Assembly: GCA_039683515.1 (NCBI GenBank)
Contig: JBDKRG010000040.1
Span: 45,290 to 109,289 of the forward strand
Direction of reading: 5' to 3'
Length of the DNA: 64,000 bases
Source of the DNA: JAJFUE01 sp039683515
GTDB taxonomy: Bacteria; Sumerlaeota; Sumerlaeia; MVZB01
The notes under the pieces were generated by a model, which did no database searches, had not been told where the DNA came from, and saw only the letters and a list, made by a program, of their open reading frames with translations. The translations under genes were made by a program, and so were the position numbers. Shown here piece by piece: positions 1-9,549 of this stretch (its first letter is position 1; each line of letters starts with the position of its first letter).

Positions 1-850
1 CGAGCGGCGTCTTGGCGTCGATCACGATCGAGCGCGCTTCCGGCAGGTTCACGATCATGTCCGGCCGCAGGCGCCCGTCCCCGGTGCCGACGCTCACCTG
101 CTCCTCGAAGTCGCAGTGCTCGACCATGCCGGCCAGCTCGACCGCGCGCCGCAGCGTGACCTCGCCCCACCGCCCGCGCACCTGCGGCGCGCTCAGTGCG
201 TGGACGAGCTTGCGCGTTTCCTCATTCAACCCGCGCTGCGACTCGCCGAGCGACTGCACCTGCGCGCGCAGCTCGCCGTAGGCCGACTCGCGCAGCGTCT
301 CCATGCCGCGGATCTGTTCCTCGTAGCGCTTGAGCTGCTCGCGCAGCGGCGCGACGAGCTCCGCGACCGCCTGCTGGCGTTTTTCCAATTCCGCCTTCGA
401 TACTTCCTGCGCCGCCCCGAGCCGCTCGCCCGCGAGCTTCAGGAACGACTCGCTGTTCTGGTCCAGGGCCTGCCGCGCGATGACCGAAAACGCCTCCGAC
501 AGCTTCTTCTTCGTATCCTCAAGAAGCGCCAGTTTTTCCTGCGCCGCCTTGCGCTCCTGCTCGAGCGCCGTCTGCAGGCTCGCAGCCGATTCAATCCGCA
601 GCTTGAGCTGGCCGTCGAGATTCGCAATTTGATTTTCAAGCAATGGGATGCGGGATGCTTCGGTTTCAGCGACATGAACCTTGCCCAGTAACTCTTCGAT
701 GCGGGCGGTAAGAGCAGACGTGTTCTTTTCCTCTTCTACGAGCTGTACCGTGCGTTCGGCGAGTTCGCGGCTCATTGGTCGCATCAATAGGTAAACAATC
801 ACGCCCGTCACTAAACAACCGGCAATGAACAATCCCACGTAGATAACCAT
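1..850 (-). CDS. rmuC: DNA recombination protein RmuC (partial, C-terminus beyond the window)
   Basis: The minus strand reads MVIYVGLFIAG from the ATG at 850 and stays open to the window edge (283 codons). An N-terminal membrane anchor (about residues 3-22) is followed by a long coiled coil rich in Glu, Lys and Gln (about 25-190). Then comes the start of the conserved RmuC nuclease-like domain, with VRGRWGEVTLRR and VIDAKTPL. RmuC proteins limit inversions and rearrangements at repeats and are membrane-anchored PD-(D/E)XK-like enzymes (family knowledge). The start codon overlaps the upstream stop as TAATG, so translation is probably coupled to the small membrane gene before it. The catalytic core lies mostly outside the window. 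Confidence 0.93.
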   Translation of the reverse strand, partial: MVIYVGLFIAGCLVTGVIVYLLMRPMSRELAERTVQLVEEEKNTSALTARIEELLGKVHVAETEASRIPLLENQIANLDGQLKLRIESAASLQTALEQERKAAQEKLALLEDTKKKLSEAFSVIARQALDQNSESFLKLAGERLGAAQEVSKAELEKRQQAVAELVAPLREQLKRYEEQIRGMETLRESAYGELRAQVQSLGESQRGLNEETRKLVHALSAPQVRGRWGEVTLRRAVELAGMVEHCDFEEQVSVGTGDGRLRPDMIVNLPEARSIVIDAKTPL

Positions 851-1356
851 TATTTCCCCACCGTACCTGGATTTGAGATCTTGTTCAGCAGGTCGCGATA
901 CGTTTCGTCAAAAAGGGTGTTCGAGATGGCAAAAAATGCTATAAAAATGATAATACCTATCAGTCCAAAGATAATTCCAATCGGCAAACGCAGTTCAATC
1001 AAGCCAAACCCGATGAACATCGGAATGAACAAGACCGGGAACCAATTTGCACGCATTTCGACCCGCGCCTGCTTCCGATCCGCATCATAAGTAATCATTC
1101 CATGATAAAAGGGCGTCATTGAAAACCATCCAACCAGAACTTTATCGCGAAATCCAATCTCCTAGGGGCTGAAACGATGAATCACAATCGGCAACCCGCC
1201 GACAGTCGATTCAAGTCCACGGAATTGGTTTGGATCAATTGGCAGCAGGTGACAGCGCAACAAAATTCCGGAACAATAATACAGTCGATTCCAGCCAAAA
1301 TAAAGCACATGGTCGACAATCGCAATTACACAAAGTATTATGAAAATAATGAACAT
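850..1356 (-). pseudogene. Small membrane protein gene interrupted by an in-frame TAG
   Basis: Two open pieces lie in one frame. The first runs from ATG 1356 (MFIIFIILCVIAIVDHV) to a TAG at 1164-1162. After the TAG come 14 sense codons (EIGFRDKVLVGWFS) leading directly into MTPFYHGMITYDADRK (ATG at 1119) and on to a TAA at 852-850. Read through, the product is about 168 residues: an N-terminal membrane segment, a soluble stretch, two closely spaced hydrophobic segments (LFIPMFIGFG and IIFGLIGIIIFIAFF) and a polar tail. I do not recognise the family. Composition is more AT-rich than the neighbours. Cause could be a nonsense mutation, a sequencing error, or two real small proteins; the sense codons between the pieces argue for one ancestral gene. 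TAG is used as an ordinary stop elsewhere in the window, for example at 7011. Confidence 0.6.
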
Positions 1357-1391
1357 GAATTGAATCCGGACTTCTTCTCTGCGTTCTCGTC

Positions 1392-1808
1392 CTATCTCTG
1401 CGTCTCTGCGTTCGTATTTTGTTTTTTCTCCAGTTCGCCGACGCGCTCGCCGAGTTCCTCGATCTGGCGCACGAGAATTTCGTTGGCCCGCCGCATCGCC
1501 TGCAGCCGGAAGATCACGAACTCGAAACCCATCACCAGCGACACGATCATCAGCGCGCCCCAGAAGAACGTCAGCCAGACGAACATGTTGGAGCGCAGCG
1601 ACGTCAGCTGCATCAGCGACGCCAGCAGCCCGAGCGCCGCCGCGAACTGCACCACCGGCAGGAGCGTCTCCCACCAGCGCGGCGCCAGCCGCTCGCGCAG
1701 CCGTTCCTGGTCGCGGATGTCCTTGAGCCTGTCGGCCAGCGTCAGCTCGCGCAGCAGCTCTTCCTTGTCCTTCGGGTATTGCGGCTTTTCCTGCGGCTCT
1801 TCCATCAT
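1392..1808 (-). CDS. Hypothetical membrane protein with C-terminal coiled coil
   Basis: From ATG 1808 (MMEEPQEKPQYPK; a second ATG follows at 1805) the product has about 138 residues. A charged N-terminus (LADRLKDIRDQERLRERL) is followed by two membrane segments (LLPVVQFAAALGLLASLM and FVWLTFFWGALMIVSLVMGF), then a heptad-like stretch ending IEELGERVGELEKKQ. I do not recognise a named family. It starts a minus-strand run with the amber-split gene and rmuC, all membrane-anchored with coiled-coil character. The last codons (NAETQR then TAG) are made from a short repeat of the CTCTGCG type, so the natural C-terminus may have been altered by repeat sequence. Confidence 0.6.
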   Translation of the reverse strand: MMEEPQEKPQYPKDKEELLRELTLADRLKDIRDQERLRERLAPRWWETLLPVVQFAAALGLLASLMQLTSLRSNMFVWLTFFWGALMIVSLVMGFEFVIFRLQAMRRANEILVRQIEELGERVGELEKKQNTNAETQR

Positions 1809-1901
1809 GCGTGAAGAATAGATGACAACCGCCCGACGATAAAGCCAAATCAATCCGGATCAACCCTTGCGCGCCCACCCCGCCTGTGATTTGCTTTGGG
1901 T

Positions 1902-2573
1902 ATGTTTGTGCTCGAGATGCAACAGGTCAGGCGGGAGTTCGAGATCGCGGAGGGCGGCCGGCGCGCCGTGCTCGACGGCGTGAACCTCGCCCTGGAGCCG
2001 GGCAAAACCATCGCCCTGACCGGCCGCTCCGGCGCCGGCAAAACGACCCTGCTCTTCCTGGCCGCCGGCCTGTTGCGCCCCACCGCCGGCCGCGTCCTGT
2101 TCGAGGGGCGCGACATCGGCACGATGTCCGCCTTCGAGCTGGCCGATCTTCGCCGTCGCCGCATCGGCCTCGTCTTCCAGAACAACCTCAGCCTGAGCGC
2201 CCTGCCGGTCTGGGAGAACGCCGCCCTGCCGCTGCTGCTCGAAGGCCTGCCCGCCTCGAAGGCCCGGGGCGCCGCCATGGAAATCCTCGACCGCGTCGGC
2301 CTTGCCGAGTATGCCGGGCGCTCGACGACCGCCCTTTCCGGCGGCCAGCGGCGCCGGCTGGGCCTTGCGCGCTGCCTGCTTGGCCGGCCCGACCTGCTGC
2401 TGGCCGACGAGCCGACCGCCGACCTCGACGACGAGACCGCGGCCGAGATCGAGCGCTTTATTTTCGAATGGCTCGCCGCCGACGGCCGCTCGGCGATCAT
2501 CGTCACGCACTTCGAGTCGATCGAGCGCGCCGCCCACCGGGTCCTGCGCCTTCAGGATGGAATCCTGAGCTGA
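1902..2573 (+). CDS. ABC transporter ATP-binding protein, LolD/MacB type
   Basis: ATPase subunit of about 223 residues, started at ATG 1902; a TTG two codons upstream is possible. Walker A is GRSGAGKTT (about residues 41-49), the Q-loop lies in GLVFQNNLSLS, the signature is LSGGQRRRLGLARCL, Walker B is LLLADEP and the H-loop is IIVTHF. Size and spacing fit the LolD/FtsE/MacB branch that drives lipoprotein release or small-molecule export (family knowledge). No permease gene is next to it: the following DNA is the IS630 element, so a partner may have been separated by the insertion or lie elsewhere. It is divergent from the membrane genes on its left. Confidence 0.88.
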   Translation: MFVLEMQQVRREFEIAEGGRRAVLDGVNLALEPGKTIALTGRSGAGKTTLLFLAAGLLRPTAGRVLFEGRDIGTMSAFELADLRRRRIGLVFQNNLSLSALPVWENAALPLLLEGLPASKARGAAMEILDRVGLAEYAGRSTTALSGGQRRRLGLARCLLGRPDLLLADEPTADLDDETAAEIERFIFEWLAADGRSAIIVTHFESIERAAHRVLRLQDGILS

Positions 2574-2607
2574 CCATCGCCGTTTTTTTCTCATTTCCTG
2601 CATTTTA

Positions 2608-2713
2608 GTTTCCCATAAGACGCTTTAGGGTCGCCAAGGGAATACCCAAATCCAAATCTTCCATGTTACGCTTTTTCTCGCCCGGCAAGAACGGCCCGGC
2701 CAAGATTTCCGAA
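2608..2713. repeat. Left terminal inverted repeat of the IS630 element
   Basis: It pairs with 3955-3850 over about 106 bp. The first 22 bp carry most of the differences, whereas about 2630-2700 is almost perfect. Read outward on the minus strand it encodes a peptide containing KRNMEDLDLGIPLATLK and ending MGN-stop. Confidence 0.85.
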
Positions 2714-2734
2714 CTAGAAACTATACACAGCGTC

Positions 2735-3280
2735 TTAAATAAATGCGCATAATCGGCGCAGCTGGAGATTCGGGTGAAACCATTTCGCAAACTGGTCGTG
2801 CACGACAGCGATGAGCGCCTGCAGCGTCTCGAAGTAGACGTTGTGCGTGCACAGCGTGCGGGTCAGTTTCCAGACGCGCTCGACCGGGTTCAGGTCCGGG
2901 CTGTACGGCGGCAGAAAATCCAGCCGCAACTCGTGCCGATGCTTGTGAAGCCACAGCCGCAGCGCCCGCGCATGGTGCCAGCGCGCGTTGTCGACGATCA
3001 CAACTATCTTGCGCCCGGGCCGCCGGCGACGCAGCAACGCCTGCAGAAACACCTTGAAGCTTTTGGCGTCGAACGTATCGGCCGGCATTGTCAGCAGTCG
3101 CCCATCGGCCGGACAGACCGCACCGAACACGGCCGTCTGCTTGCGTGTCGAGGCATGCAGGACCACCGGGTCCGCGTCCTCGGGAGGGATCCACATGGCG
3201 CAGCGTGAACCGTGCTGCTGGAAGTGGCATTCGTCCTGGCACCACAGGTCAATGTCCTTTCTTCGGGCCAGGCGGCGCAG
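2735..3280 (-). CDS. IS630 family transposase, DDE catalytic ORF B
   Basis: The frame continues ORF A after the A7 tract. The catalytic residues are the Asp of WCQDECHF, the Asp of VVIVDNARWHH and the Glu of YSPDLNPVERVWK, the full DDE set of IS630/Tc1 transposases. It has no good start of its own: an ATG at 3196 (MWIPPEDAD) would lose the first Asp, so the active protein needs a +1 shift, or polymerase slippage removing one A, at 3287-3281. Whether this is programmed or a disabling one-base insertion cannot be told from one copy. The C-terminus ends LQLRRLCAFI. Confidence 0.82.
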   Translation of the reverse strand: MRRLARRKDIDLWCQDECHFQQHGSRCAMWIPPEDADPVVLHASTRKQTAVFGAVCPADGRLLTMPADTFDAKSFKVFLQALLRRRRPGRKIVVIVDNARWHHARALRLWLHKHRHELRLDFLPPYSPDLNPVERVWKLTRTLCTHNVYFETLQALIAVVHDQFAKWFHPNLQLRRLCAFI

Positions 3281-3773
3281 TTTTTTTATATGCGCGCTGG
3301 GCGGCGGGGTCGGCTTGGGCGATCACCGGACGCGGTTTGCGGCGGCGGAACCCGAGCTCGCGAAACAGGCGTTGGCACTGGCGCACGCCGAGCTTGATGC
3401 TGTAGCGGACCTCGAGGTGATGCGACAGCAGTTTGCCGTCCCACAGGTTCTGGCCGTAGCCGAGTTTGCGCGGCGACTGGCGCAGGTCCTGACCGATACG
3501 CTGGCGCGTCTTGTCGTCGAGCGCCGCCGGCCGGCCGGGCCGCTCCTCATCCTGCAGGCCGGCAAAGCCGCTATGCTCGAAACGATCGACCCAGTACTGA
3601 ATCGTGCGCGGGCTGTGGCCCAACAGGTCAGCCACTTCGTAGCAGGATTTGCCCGCGCACACGAGCAGAACCCCGTGCAGACGATGATCGTAGCGGGATT
3701 CCTCGGATCGGACGATTTCCTGCTGTACGGCCACTTTCATGATCTCGGCATCTTGGATCTGAAGTTTTCGCAT
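3249..3773 (-). CDS. IS630 family transposase, N-terminal ORF A
   Basis: ATG 3773 starts a 174-residue protein. About residues 30-90 form a helix-turn-helix (CAGKSCYEVADLLGHSPRTI, then YWVDRFEHSGFAGL), followed by a linker (RPGRPAALD) and a second DNA-binding part with GVRQCQRLFRELGFRRRKPR. This is the standard N-terminal half of IS630 transposases. It ends in a TGA shortly after a run of seven A residues (minus strand, 3287-3281). Skipping one A there joins the frame directly to the catalytic half, giving KKLRRLARRKDIDLWCQDE. The short tail after the A run (TAPPGPKKGH) is therefore an out-of-frame product. Confidence 0.85.
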   Translation of the reverse strand: MRKLQIQDAEIMKVAVQQEIVRSEESRYDHRLHGVLLVCAGKSCYEVADLLGHSPRTIQYWVDRFEHSGFAGLQDEERPGRPAALDDKTRQRIGQDLRQSPRKLGYGQNLWDGKLLSHHLEVRYSIKLGVRQCQRLFRELGFRRRKPRPVIAQADPAAQRAYKKTAPPGPKKGH

Positions 3774-3849
3774 AGTCCGCCTCCTTGAGCTTGATCAAGG
3801 ATACAGCGAGCCTTTTAGTATGCGCTATTACTTTTGTCGTTCTGTATAT

Positions 3850-3955
3850 TTCAGAAATCCTGGCCGGGCCGTTCTTGCCTGGCGAGGAAAAGCGTAACAT
3901 GGAAGATTTGGATTTGGGTATTCCCTTGGCGACCCTTACGACACTTGCGGGAAAC
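3850..3955. repeat. Right terminal inverted repeat of the IS630 element
   Basis: Reverse complement of the left arm with about 11 differences. Read outward on the plus strand it encodes the matching peptide (KRNMEDLDLGIPLATLT, ending AGN-stop). The arms have drifted at their tips but not in the middle. Confidence 0.85.
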
Positions 3956-4091
3956 TAATCTTTGGAAACTGCAAAAATAAGTAGCCTGAAGCACGCGATG
4001 AATCGCGGGAAGCTCGCGGTCCGCGTTGAGGCTTATCCATGAGATCGATTCCAGCTCTGCCCATCTCCGCCCCTCTGCGACAATTTTTTTT

Positions 4092-4131
4092 CGTGTATTT
4101 CTTGTTTGATCGTGTATCTCGTGTTTGATTG
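4092..4131. repeat. Short imperfect tandem repeat before the FAD oxidoreductase
   Basis: Two neighbouring copies of a roughly 19-20 bp unit with the cores CGTGTAT and GTTTGAT end 10 bp before the ATG at 4141. The remaining 3958-4091 sequence shows no gene, promoter or ribosome site that I can support. No clear Shine-Dalgarno precedes ATG 4141. Confidence 0.5.
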
Positions 4132-4140
4132 GATGTCCTC

Positions 4141-7011
4141 ATGGCCGGCATGACCGTCAACTCCCTGCTCCGTTCCAAGATCCGCGGCGAGGTCCTCGAC
4201 GACCCGGTTTCGCTTGGGCTCTATGCCACCGACGCCAGCATGTTCCAGATCATGCCGCTGGCCGTCGTCGTGCCGCGCGACCGCGAAGACGCCCTTGCCG
4301 CCATGGCGTGTTGCGCCGCCTGCAACGTCCCGATCCTGCCGCGCGGCGGCGGGACGTCGCTCTCGGGCCAGACCGTCGCGCGCGCGGTGGTGATCGACTG
4401 CTCGAAGTACATGCGGCGGCTCCTCGAGGTCAACGTCGGGGAGCGCTGGGCGCGCGTCGAGCCGGGGCTCGTGCGCGACGAGCTCAACGCGATGCTCAAG
4501 CCCCACGGCCTGCACTTCGCGCCCGACCCGGCGACCTCGAGCCGGGCCGCCATCGGCGGGATGATCTCGAACAACTCGGCCGGCATGCGCTCGATCCTCT
4601 ACGGCACGACGATCCACCACCTGCTCGAGGTCGAGCTGGCGCTTTCGACCGGGGACGTGTTGAAGCTCGGCCCGATCGGCCCAAACGAATACGAAGCCCA
4701 ATGCGCGCGCCCGGGACGCGAGGGCGAGCTTTATCGCGGATTCAAGCATCTCATCGAATCCAACCGCGCCGAGATCGTCGCGCGCTACCCGAAAGTCATG
4801 CGCCGCTGCGGCGGCTACGCGCTCGACGCGTTCGCGCGCGACTGCCCGTGGAACATGGCGCACATCGTCTCGGCGAGCGAGGGGACGCTCGGGCTGATCC
4901 TCGAGGCGAAAATCAATCTGGAGCCGCTGCCGAAGATGCGCGCGCTGTGCGCGCCGCATTTCGCCAGTCTCGCCGAGTGCCTGCGCGCCGTGGCGCCGAT
5001 CGTCGAGTGCGGGCCGTCGTCGGTGGAGCTCATGGACGGGATCATCATCGACCGCGCGCGCGCCAACCTGCTGACCAGGAACATGTGCGGGTTCATCGAG
5101 GGGGAGCCGGCCGGCGTGCTGACGGTCGAGTTCTTCGGCGAGACGCGGGAGGAGCTTGCCGGCAAGATCGACCGCGTGGCCGCGCGGCTGCGCCAGGAGA
5201 AGCTCGGCTACGCCTGCCCGCGCATGCTCGACGCCCGGAGCATCGACGAGGCGTGGACGATGCGCGAGAACGCGCTGGGGCTCATGACGACGGTCAAGGG
5301 GACGCACAAGCCGGTGCCGTTCATCGAGGACGCCGCCGTGCCGCTCGAGCACCTGCCCGGCTACGTCGAGGAGGTCGTGGCGATCTGCGCCAGGCACGGC
5401 CGGCGCGTGTCGGTGTTCGCGCACGCCAGCGTCGGCCTGATCCACATCCGCCCGCTCCTGGACCTGCACGACCGCGCCGAGATGGAGGTGTTCAAAGCGA
5501 TCCAGTCGGAGGTCTTCGAGCGCGTTTTGCATTACCGGGGCTCGTTCAGCAGCGAGCACGGCGACGGCCTCGTGCGCGGCGGGTTTAACGAGCGATTTTT
5601 CGGGGCGCGGCTTTACGCGGCGTTCCGCGAGCTCAAGGGGCTGTTCGATCCGGCCGGCCTCATGAACCCGGGCAAGATCGTCGACACGCCGCCGGTCGAC
5701 CAGAACATGCGGTTCTTCCCGGGCTACCGCCAGGTGTTCGACAAGCCGATGTTCCACTGGCGCGAGGAGGAGGGCTTCCGCGCCGCCGTCGAAATGTGCA
5801 CGGGGGTCGGCGCATGCCGCAAGATGGCCGGCTCGATGTGCCCCTCATTCAAGGTGACGCGCGACGAGGAGCACTCGACGCGCGGCCGCGCCAACGCCCT
5901 GCGGCTGGCGATGACCGGCCAGCTCGGGCCGGGCGCGATCGCCAGCCCGCGCCTGATCGAGACGCTCGACCTGTGCGTGGCGTGCAAGAGCTGCGCCAAC
6001 GAATGCCCGAACAACGTCGACATGACGCGGCTCAAGGCCGAGGCGCTGCACCAGCATCACATGAAGTACGGCTCGTCGCCGCGCGAGCGGCTGTTCGGGT
6101 TGGCGCCGCGGCGCGCGGCGTGGGCGGCCGGGCCGGCGGCCTCGCTCGCCAACGCGGCGATGCGCAGCGGGGCCGTGAAGCTCGCGCTGGAAGTCATGTT
6201 CGGGATCGACCGGCGCCGCGCGCTCCCCTCGCTCGCCCAAGAGAAGCTGACAACCTGGTTCCGCGCGCGCCGGAGGAAAACCGGCGGCCGGCGCGTGGCG
6301 CTGTTCGCCGACACGTGGAGCGAGCATTTCGAGACCGGCGTCGGCCGCGCGGCGGTCGAGGTCCTGGAGGCCGCCGGCTACGAGGTCGAAGTCGTGCGGC
6401 CGGGCTGCTGCCAGCGGCCCGCGATTTCAAAGGGGTTCCTCGAAGACGCCAGGCGCGAGGGGACCAAGACCATGCGCGGCCTCGAGCCCTATGCGCGCGC
6501 CGGCGTCCCGATCCTGATGCTCGAGCCGAGCTGCGCGACCGCCCTCACCGAGGACCTCCCGGACCTGATCGATGACGCCGAACTGGGGAAAATCGTGCGC
6601 GCGGCGGTCCTTCCGATCGAAGACTTCCTGCTCGACGAGATCAAGGCGGGCCGCTGCAAACTGCCTTGGCGCGCCTCCGGCGAGCAGATCGAGAAAGTTC
6701 TCGTCCACGGCCACTGCCACCAGAAGGCGATCTACGGCGTGCAGGGCCAGATCGCGCTCCTGCGCGCCGCAAGCCTCGAAGCCGACCTCATCGACGCCGG
6801 CTGCTGCGGGATGGCCGGCGCGTTCGGGTACGAGAAGACACACTATGACATTTCGATGAAGATGGGCGAGGAGCGCCTCTTCCCCGCGATCCGCTCCGCC
6901 GGCCCGGGCACGCAAATCGTCGCCTCGGGCTTTTCCTGCCGGCATCAAATTCAACACGGCACCGGCGCGCAAGCCCTGCACCCGATCGAAGTCGTGCGGA
7001 AATGCATGTAG
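4141..7011 (+). CDS. FAD-linked oxidase / Fe-S oxidoreductase fusion (D-2-hydroxyacid dehydrogenase type)
   Basis: About 956 residues, started at ATG 4141; a TTG at 4129 is the longer option. Order: FAD-binding PCMH domain (PILPRGGGTSLSGQ, about 62-75), FAD-oxidase C-terminal domain (VFAHASVGLIHIRP and FSSEHGDGLVRGG), a two-cluster ferredoxin-like part (CTGVGAC at about 552 and CVACKSCANECPN at about 610), then two cysteine-rich CCG domains (GCCQRPAISKG at about 754 and GCCGMAGAFGYE at about 887). This matches the YdiJ / D-lactate dehydrogenase-II architecture, which oxidises a D-2-hydroxy acid and passes electrons to quinone or another carrier (family knowledge). The substrate cannot be read from sequence. 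No operon partner: repeats follow it. Confidence 0.9.
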   Translation: MAGMTVNSLLRSKIRGEVLDDPVSLGLYATDASMFQIMPLAVVVPRDREDALAAMACCAACNVPILPRGGGTSLSGQTVARAVVIDCSKYMRRLLEVNVGERWARVEPGLVRDELNAMLKPHGLHFAPDPATSSRAAIGGMISNNSAGMRSILYGTTIHHLLEVELALSTGDVLKLGPIGPNEYEAQCARPGREGELYRGFKHLIESNRAEIVARYPKVMRRCGGYALDAFARDCPWNMAHIVSASEGTLGLILEAKINLEPLPKMRALCAPHFASLAECLRAVAPIVECGPSSVELMDGIIIDRARANLLTRNMCGFIEGEPAGVLTVEFFGETREELAGKIDRVAARLRQEKLGYACPRMLDARSIDEAWTMRENALGLMTTVKGTHKPVPFIEDAAVPLEHLPGYVEEVVAICARHGRRVSVFAHASVGLIHIRPLLDLHDRAEMEVFKAIQSEVFERVLHYRGSFSSEHGDGLVRGGFNERFFGARLYAAFRELKGLFDPAGLMNPGKIVDTPPVDQNMRFFPGYRQVFDKPMFHWREEEGFRAAVEMCTGVGACRKMAGSMCPSFKVTRDEEHSTRGRANALRLAMTGQLGPGAIASPRLIETLDLCVACKSCANECPNNVDMTRLKAEALHQHHMKYGSSPRERLFGLAPRRAAWAAGPAASLANAAMRSGAVKLALEVMFGIDRRRALPSLAQEKLTTWFRARRRKTGGRRVALFADTWSEHFETGVGRAAVEVLEAAGYEVEVVRPGCCQRPAISKGFLEDARREGTKTMRGLEPYARAGVPILMLEPSCATALTEDLPDLIDDAELGKIVRAAVLPIEDFLLDEIKAGRCKLPWRASGEQIEKVLVHGHCHQKAIYGVQGQIALLRAASLEADLIDAGCCGMAGAFGYEKTHYDISMKMGEERLFPAIRSAGPGTQIVASGFSCRHQIQHGTGAQALHPIEVVRKCM

Positions 7012-7062
7012 GCCGGGTTCGGCGGACCCCCGGCATGCTCCTCGTGAAGTTTGGGTTCAGCG

Positions 7063-7199
7063 TGGTTGGCAAAAATGATGCGCCAATGGCCGGCGGGGGC
7101 GCCGGCCCCACATCGAAAACAGCTGTTCAGTAGCGAATAGCTCATCGCACTGTGGCGCCGGCGCCCCCGCCGGCGATTCCTGTTGCCGTAAAACTTATG
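7063..7199 (+). repeat. GC-rich palindromic intergenic repeat, copy 1
   Basis: A 137 bp sequence with internal inverted GCCGGCGGGGGCGCCGG / CCGGCGCCCCCGCCGGC arms around a TCAG/CGAATAG core. A second copy lies inverted at 11791-11930 with about 80-85% identity by eye. This copy is itself flanked by a smaller inverted pair of the type GTAGGCC..GCATG (7009-7036 and 7212-7237). The 7012-7314 gap holds nothing else supportable except two TTTCTCA heptamers at about 7242-7258. Confidence 0.8.
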
Positions 7200-7314
7200 A
7201 CACTCGCCCTCATGCCGGGTTCGGCGGACGCGGCCTACTTTCTCATTTCTCATTTTGCGTTTTAATTGCATGATAATGAGGAGCAGCCGGGCGGCTGCAT
7301 CCTATTGATTGGCC

Positions 7315-8691
<1,377 letters not shown>

Positions 8692-8712
8692 TTCTTCGCA
8701 GGAGGCCAGGGG

Positions 8713-9549
8713 ATGTCAGGCATGCTTCAGTTCACCGTCGACGAATCGCTCTGCACGCGCTGCGGCGAATGCGCGCGCGACTGCCTCGCCGGGATCATCC
8801 GGCAGAAGGGGAACAAGCTCCCCTCGATCAACGCGGACCTGGAGCCGCTGTGCATGAAGTGCCAGCACTGCCTCGCGGTCTGCCCGACGGGGGCGATTTC
8901 GATTCTCGGGAAAACCGCGGACGGCAGCGAGCCGCTCGATCTCGGCCGTTTTCCGAGCCTGGACCAGATGTCGCACCTCGTCCGCGGCCGCCGCAGCGTC
9001 CGCCAGTACAAGCAGGAAAACGTCAACGCCGCGCTGATCAAGCGCATCCTGACGACGCTCGCCCACGTACCGACCGGCGGCAACGCCTGCGAGCTGACGT
9101 TCACGGTGATGGGCGACATCGACGCCATGCGCCGGTTCGAGCGGGAGATGATCGCGGCGATCCGGTCGGCGAACATGGGCGGCGGGCTGCCGGAGCGCTA
9201 CCGGCCGATAATGGAGCTCGACGACGACAGGCTCGCCGCGCGGCTGTTCCGCGGCGCGCCGCACTTCATCGTGGCGTCGGCCCGGCCCGACGCGCCGTGC
9301 CCGGCCGAGGACGCCGCGCTCGCCATCGCCAACTTCGAGCTGCTGGCCCTCAGCGCGGGGCTGGGAAGCGTCTGGTGGGGGTTCTTCAGGATGTTCTCGA
9401 CCGCGATCCCCGGGCTCAAGACGATGCTGGGCATCCCCGAGGACCACGTGCTGTCGGCGGCGCTGTTCGGCCACCCGGCGGTCCACTACGCCCGGACGGT
9501 GCAAAAAGCCGACGCGGCGGCGATAAGAGTCCTGAGTGCTGAGTGCTGA
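8713..9549 (+). CDS. Ferredoxin-nitroreductase fusion
   Basis: 278 residues with a strong Shine-Dalgarno (AGGAGG at 8699-8704) before ATG 8713. The N-terminal 60 residues are a two-cluster 4Fe-4S ferredoxin (CTRCGECARDC and CMKCQHCLAVCP). From about residue 85 it is a nitroreductase (RGRRSVRQYK, VPTGGNACELTF, AIANFELLALSAGLGSVWWG), an FMN fold that uses reduced carriers. The gene follows the response regulator by 21 bp and may be co-transcribed. The last residues (VLSAEC) and the TGA are made of CTGAGTG heptamers, so the original 3' end has been overwritten or extended by a repeat array. Confidence 0.88.
   Translation: MSGMLQFTVDESLCTRCGECARDCLAGIIRQKGNKLPSINADLEPLCMKCQHCLAVCPTGAISILGKTADGSEPLDLGRFPSLDQMSHLVRGRRSVRQYKQENVNAALIKRILTTLAHVPTGGNACELTFTVMGDIDAMRRFEREMIAAIRSANMGGGLPERYRPIMELDDDRLAARLFRGAPHFIVASARPDAPCPAEDAALAIANFELLALSAGLGSVWWGFFRMFSTAIPGLKTMLGIPEDHVLSAALFGHPAVHYARTVQKADAAAIRVLSAEC

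Larger units (their letters stand above)
2606..3957. mobile_element. IS630/Tc1-type insertion sequence with long terminal inverted repeats
   Basis: Both ends read TA-GTTTCCC inward (2606-2614 and 3957-3949), so the element (2608-3955, 1348 bp) is bordered by TA dinucleotides, the target duplicated by IS630/Tc1/mariner transposases. Between them are a helix-turn-helix ORF and a DDE ORF on the minus strand. The inverted ends are about 106 bp each with roughly 11 differences, far longer than the usual few tens of bases of this family. Each arm holds an outward-facing reading frame ending in a TAA that uses the target TA. The element sits downstream of the ABC ATPase. Confidence 0.9.

Noticed and set aside
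1162..1164. TAG at 1164-1162 as a pyrrolysine or recoded codon
   Set aside because: TAG ends ordinary genes here (for example 7011 and 11783) and nothing in the window suggests recoding machinery.
4033..5757. A 574-codon open frame opposite the FAD oxidoreductase
   Set aside because: Shadow of a well-supported gene; no recognisable motif.
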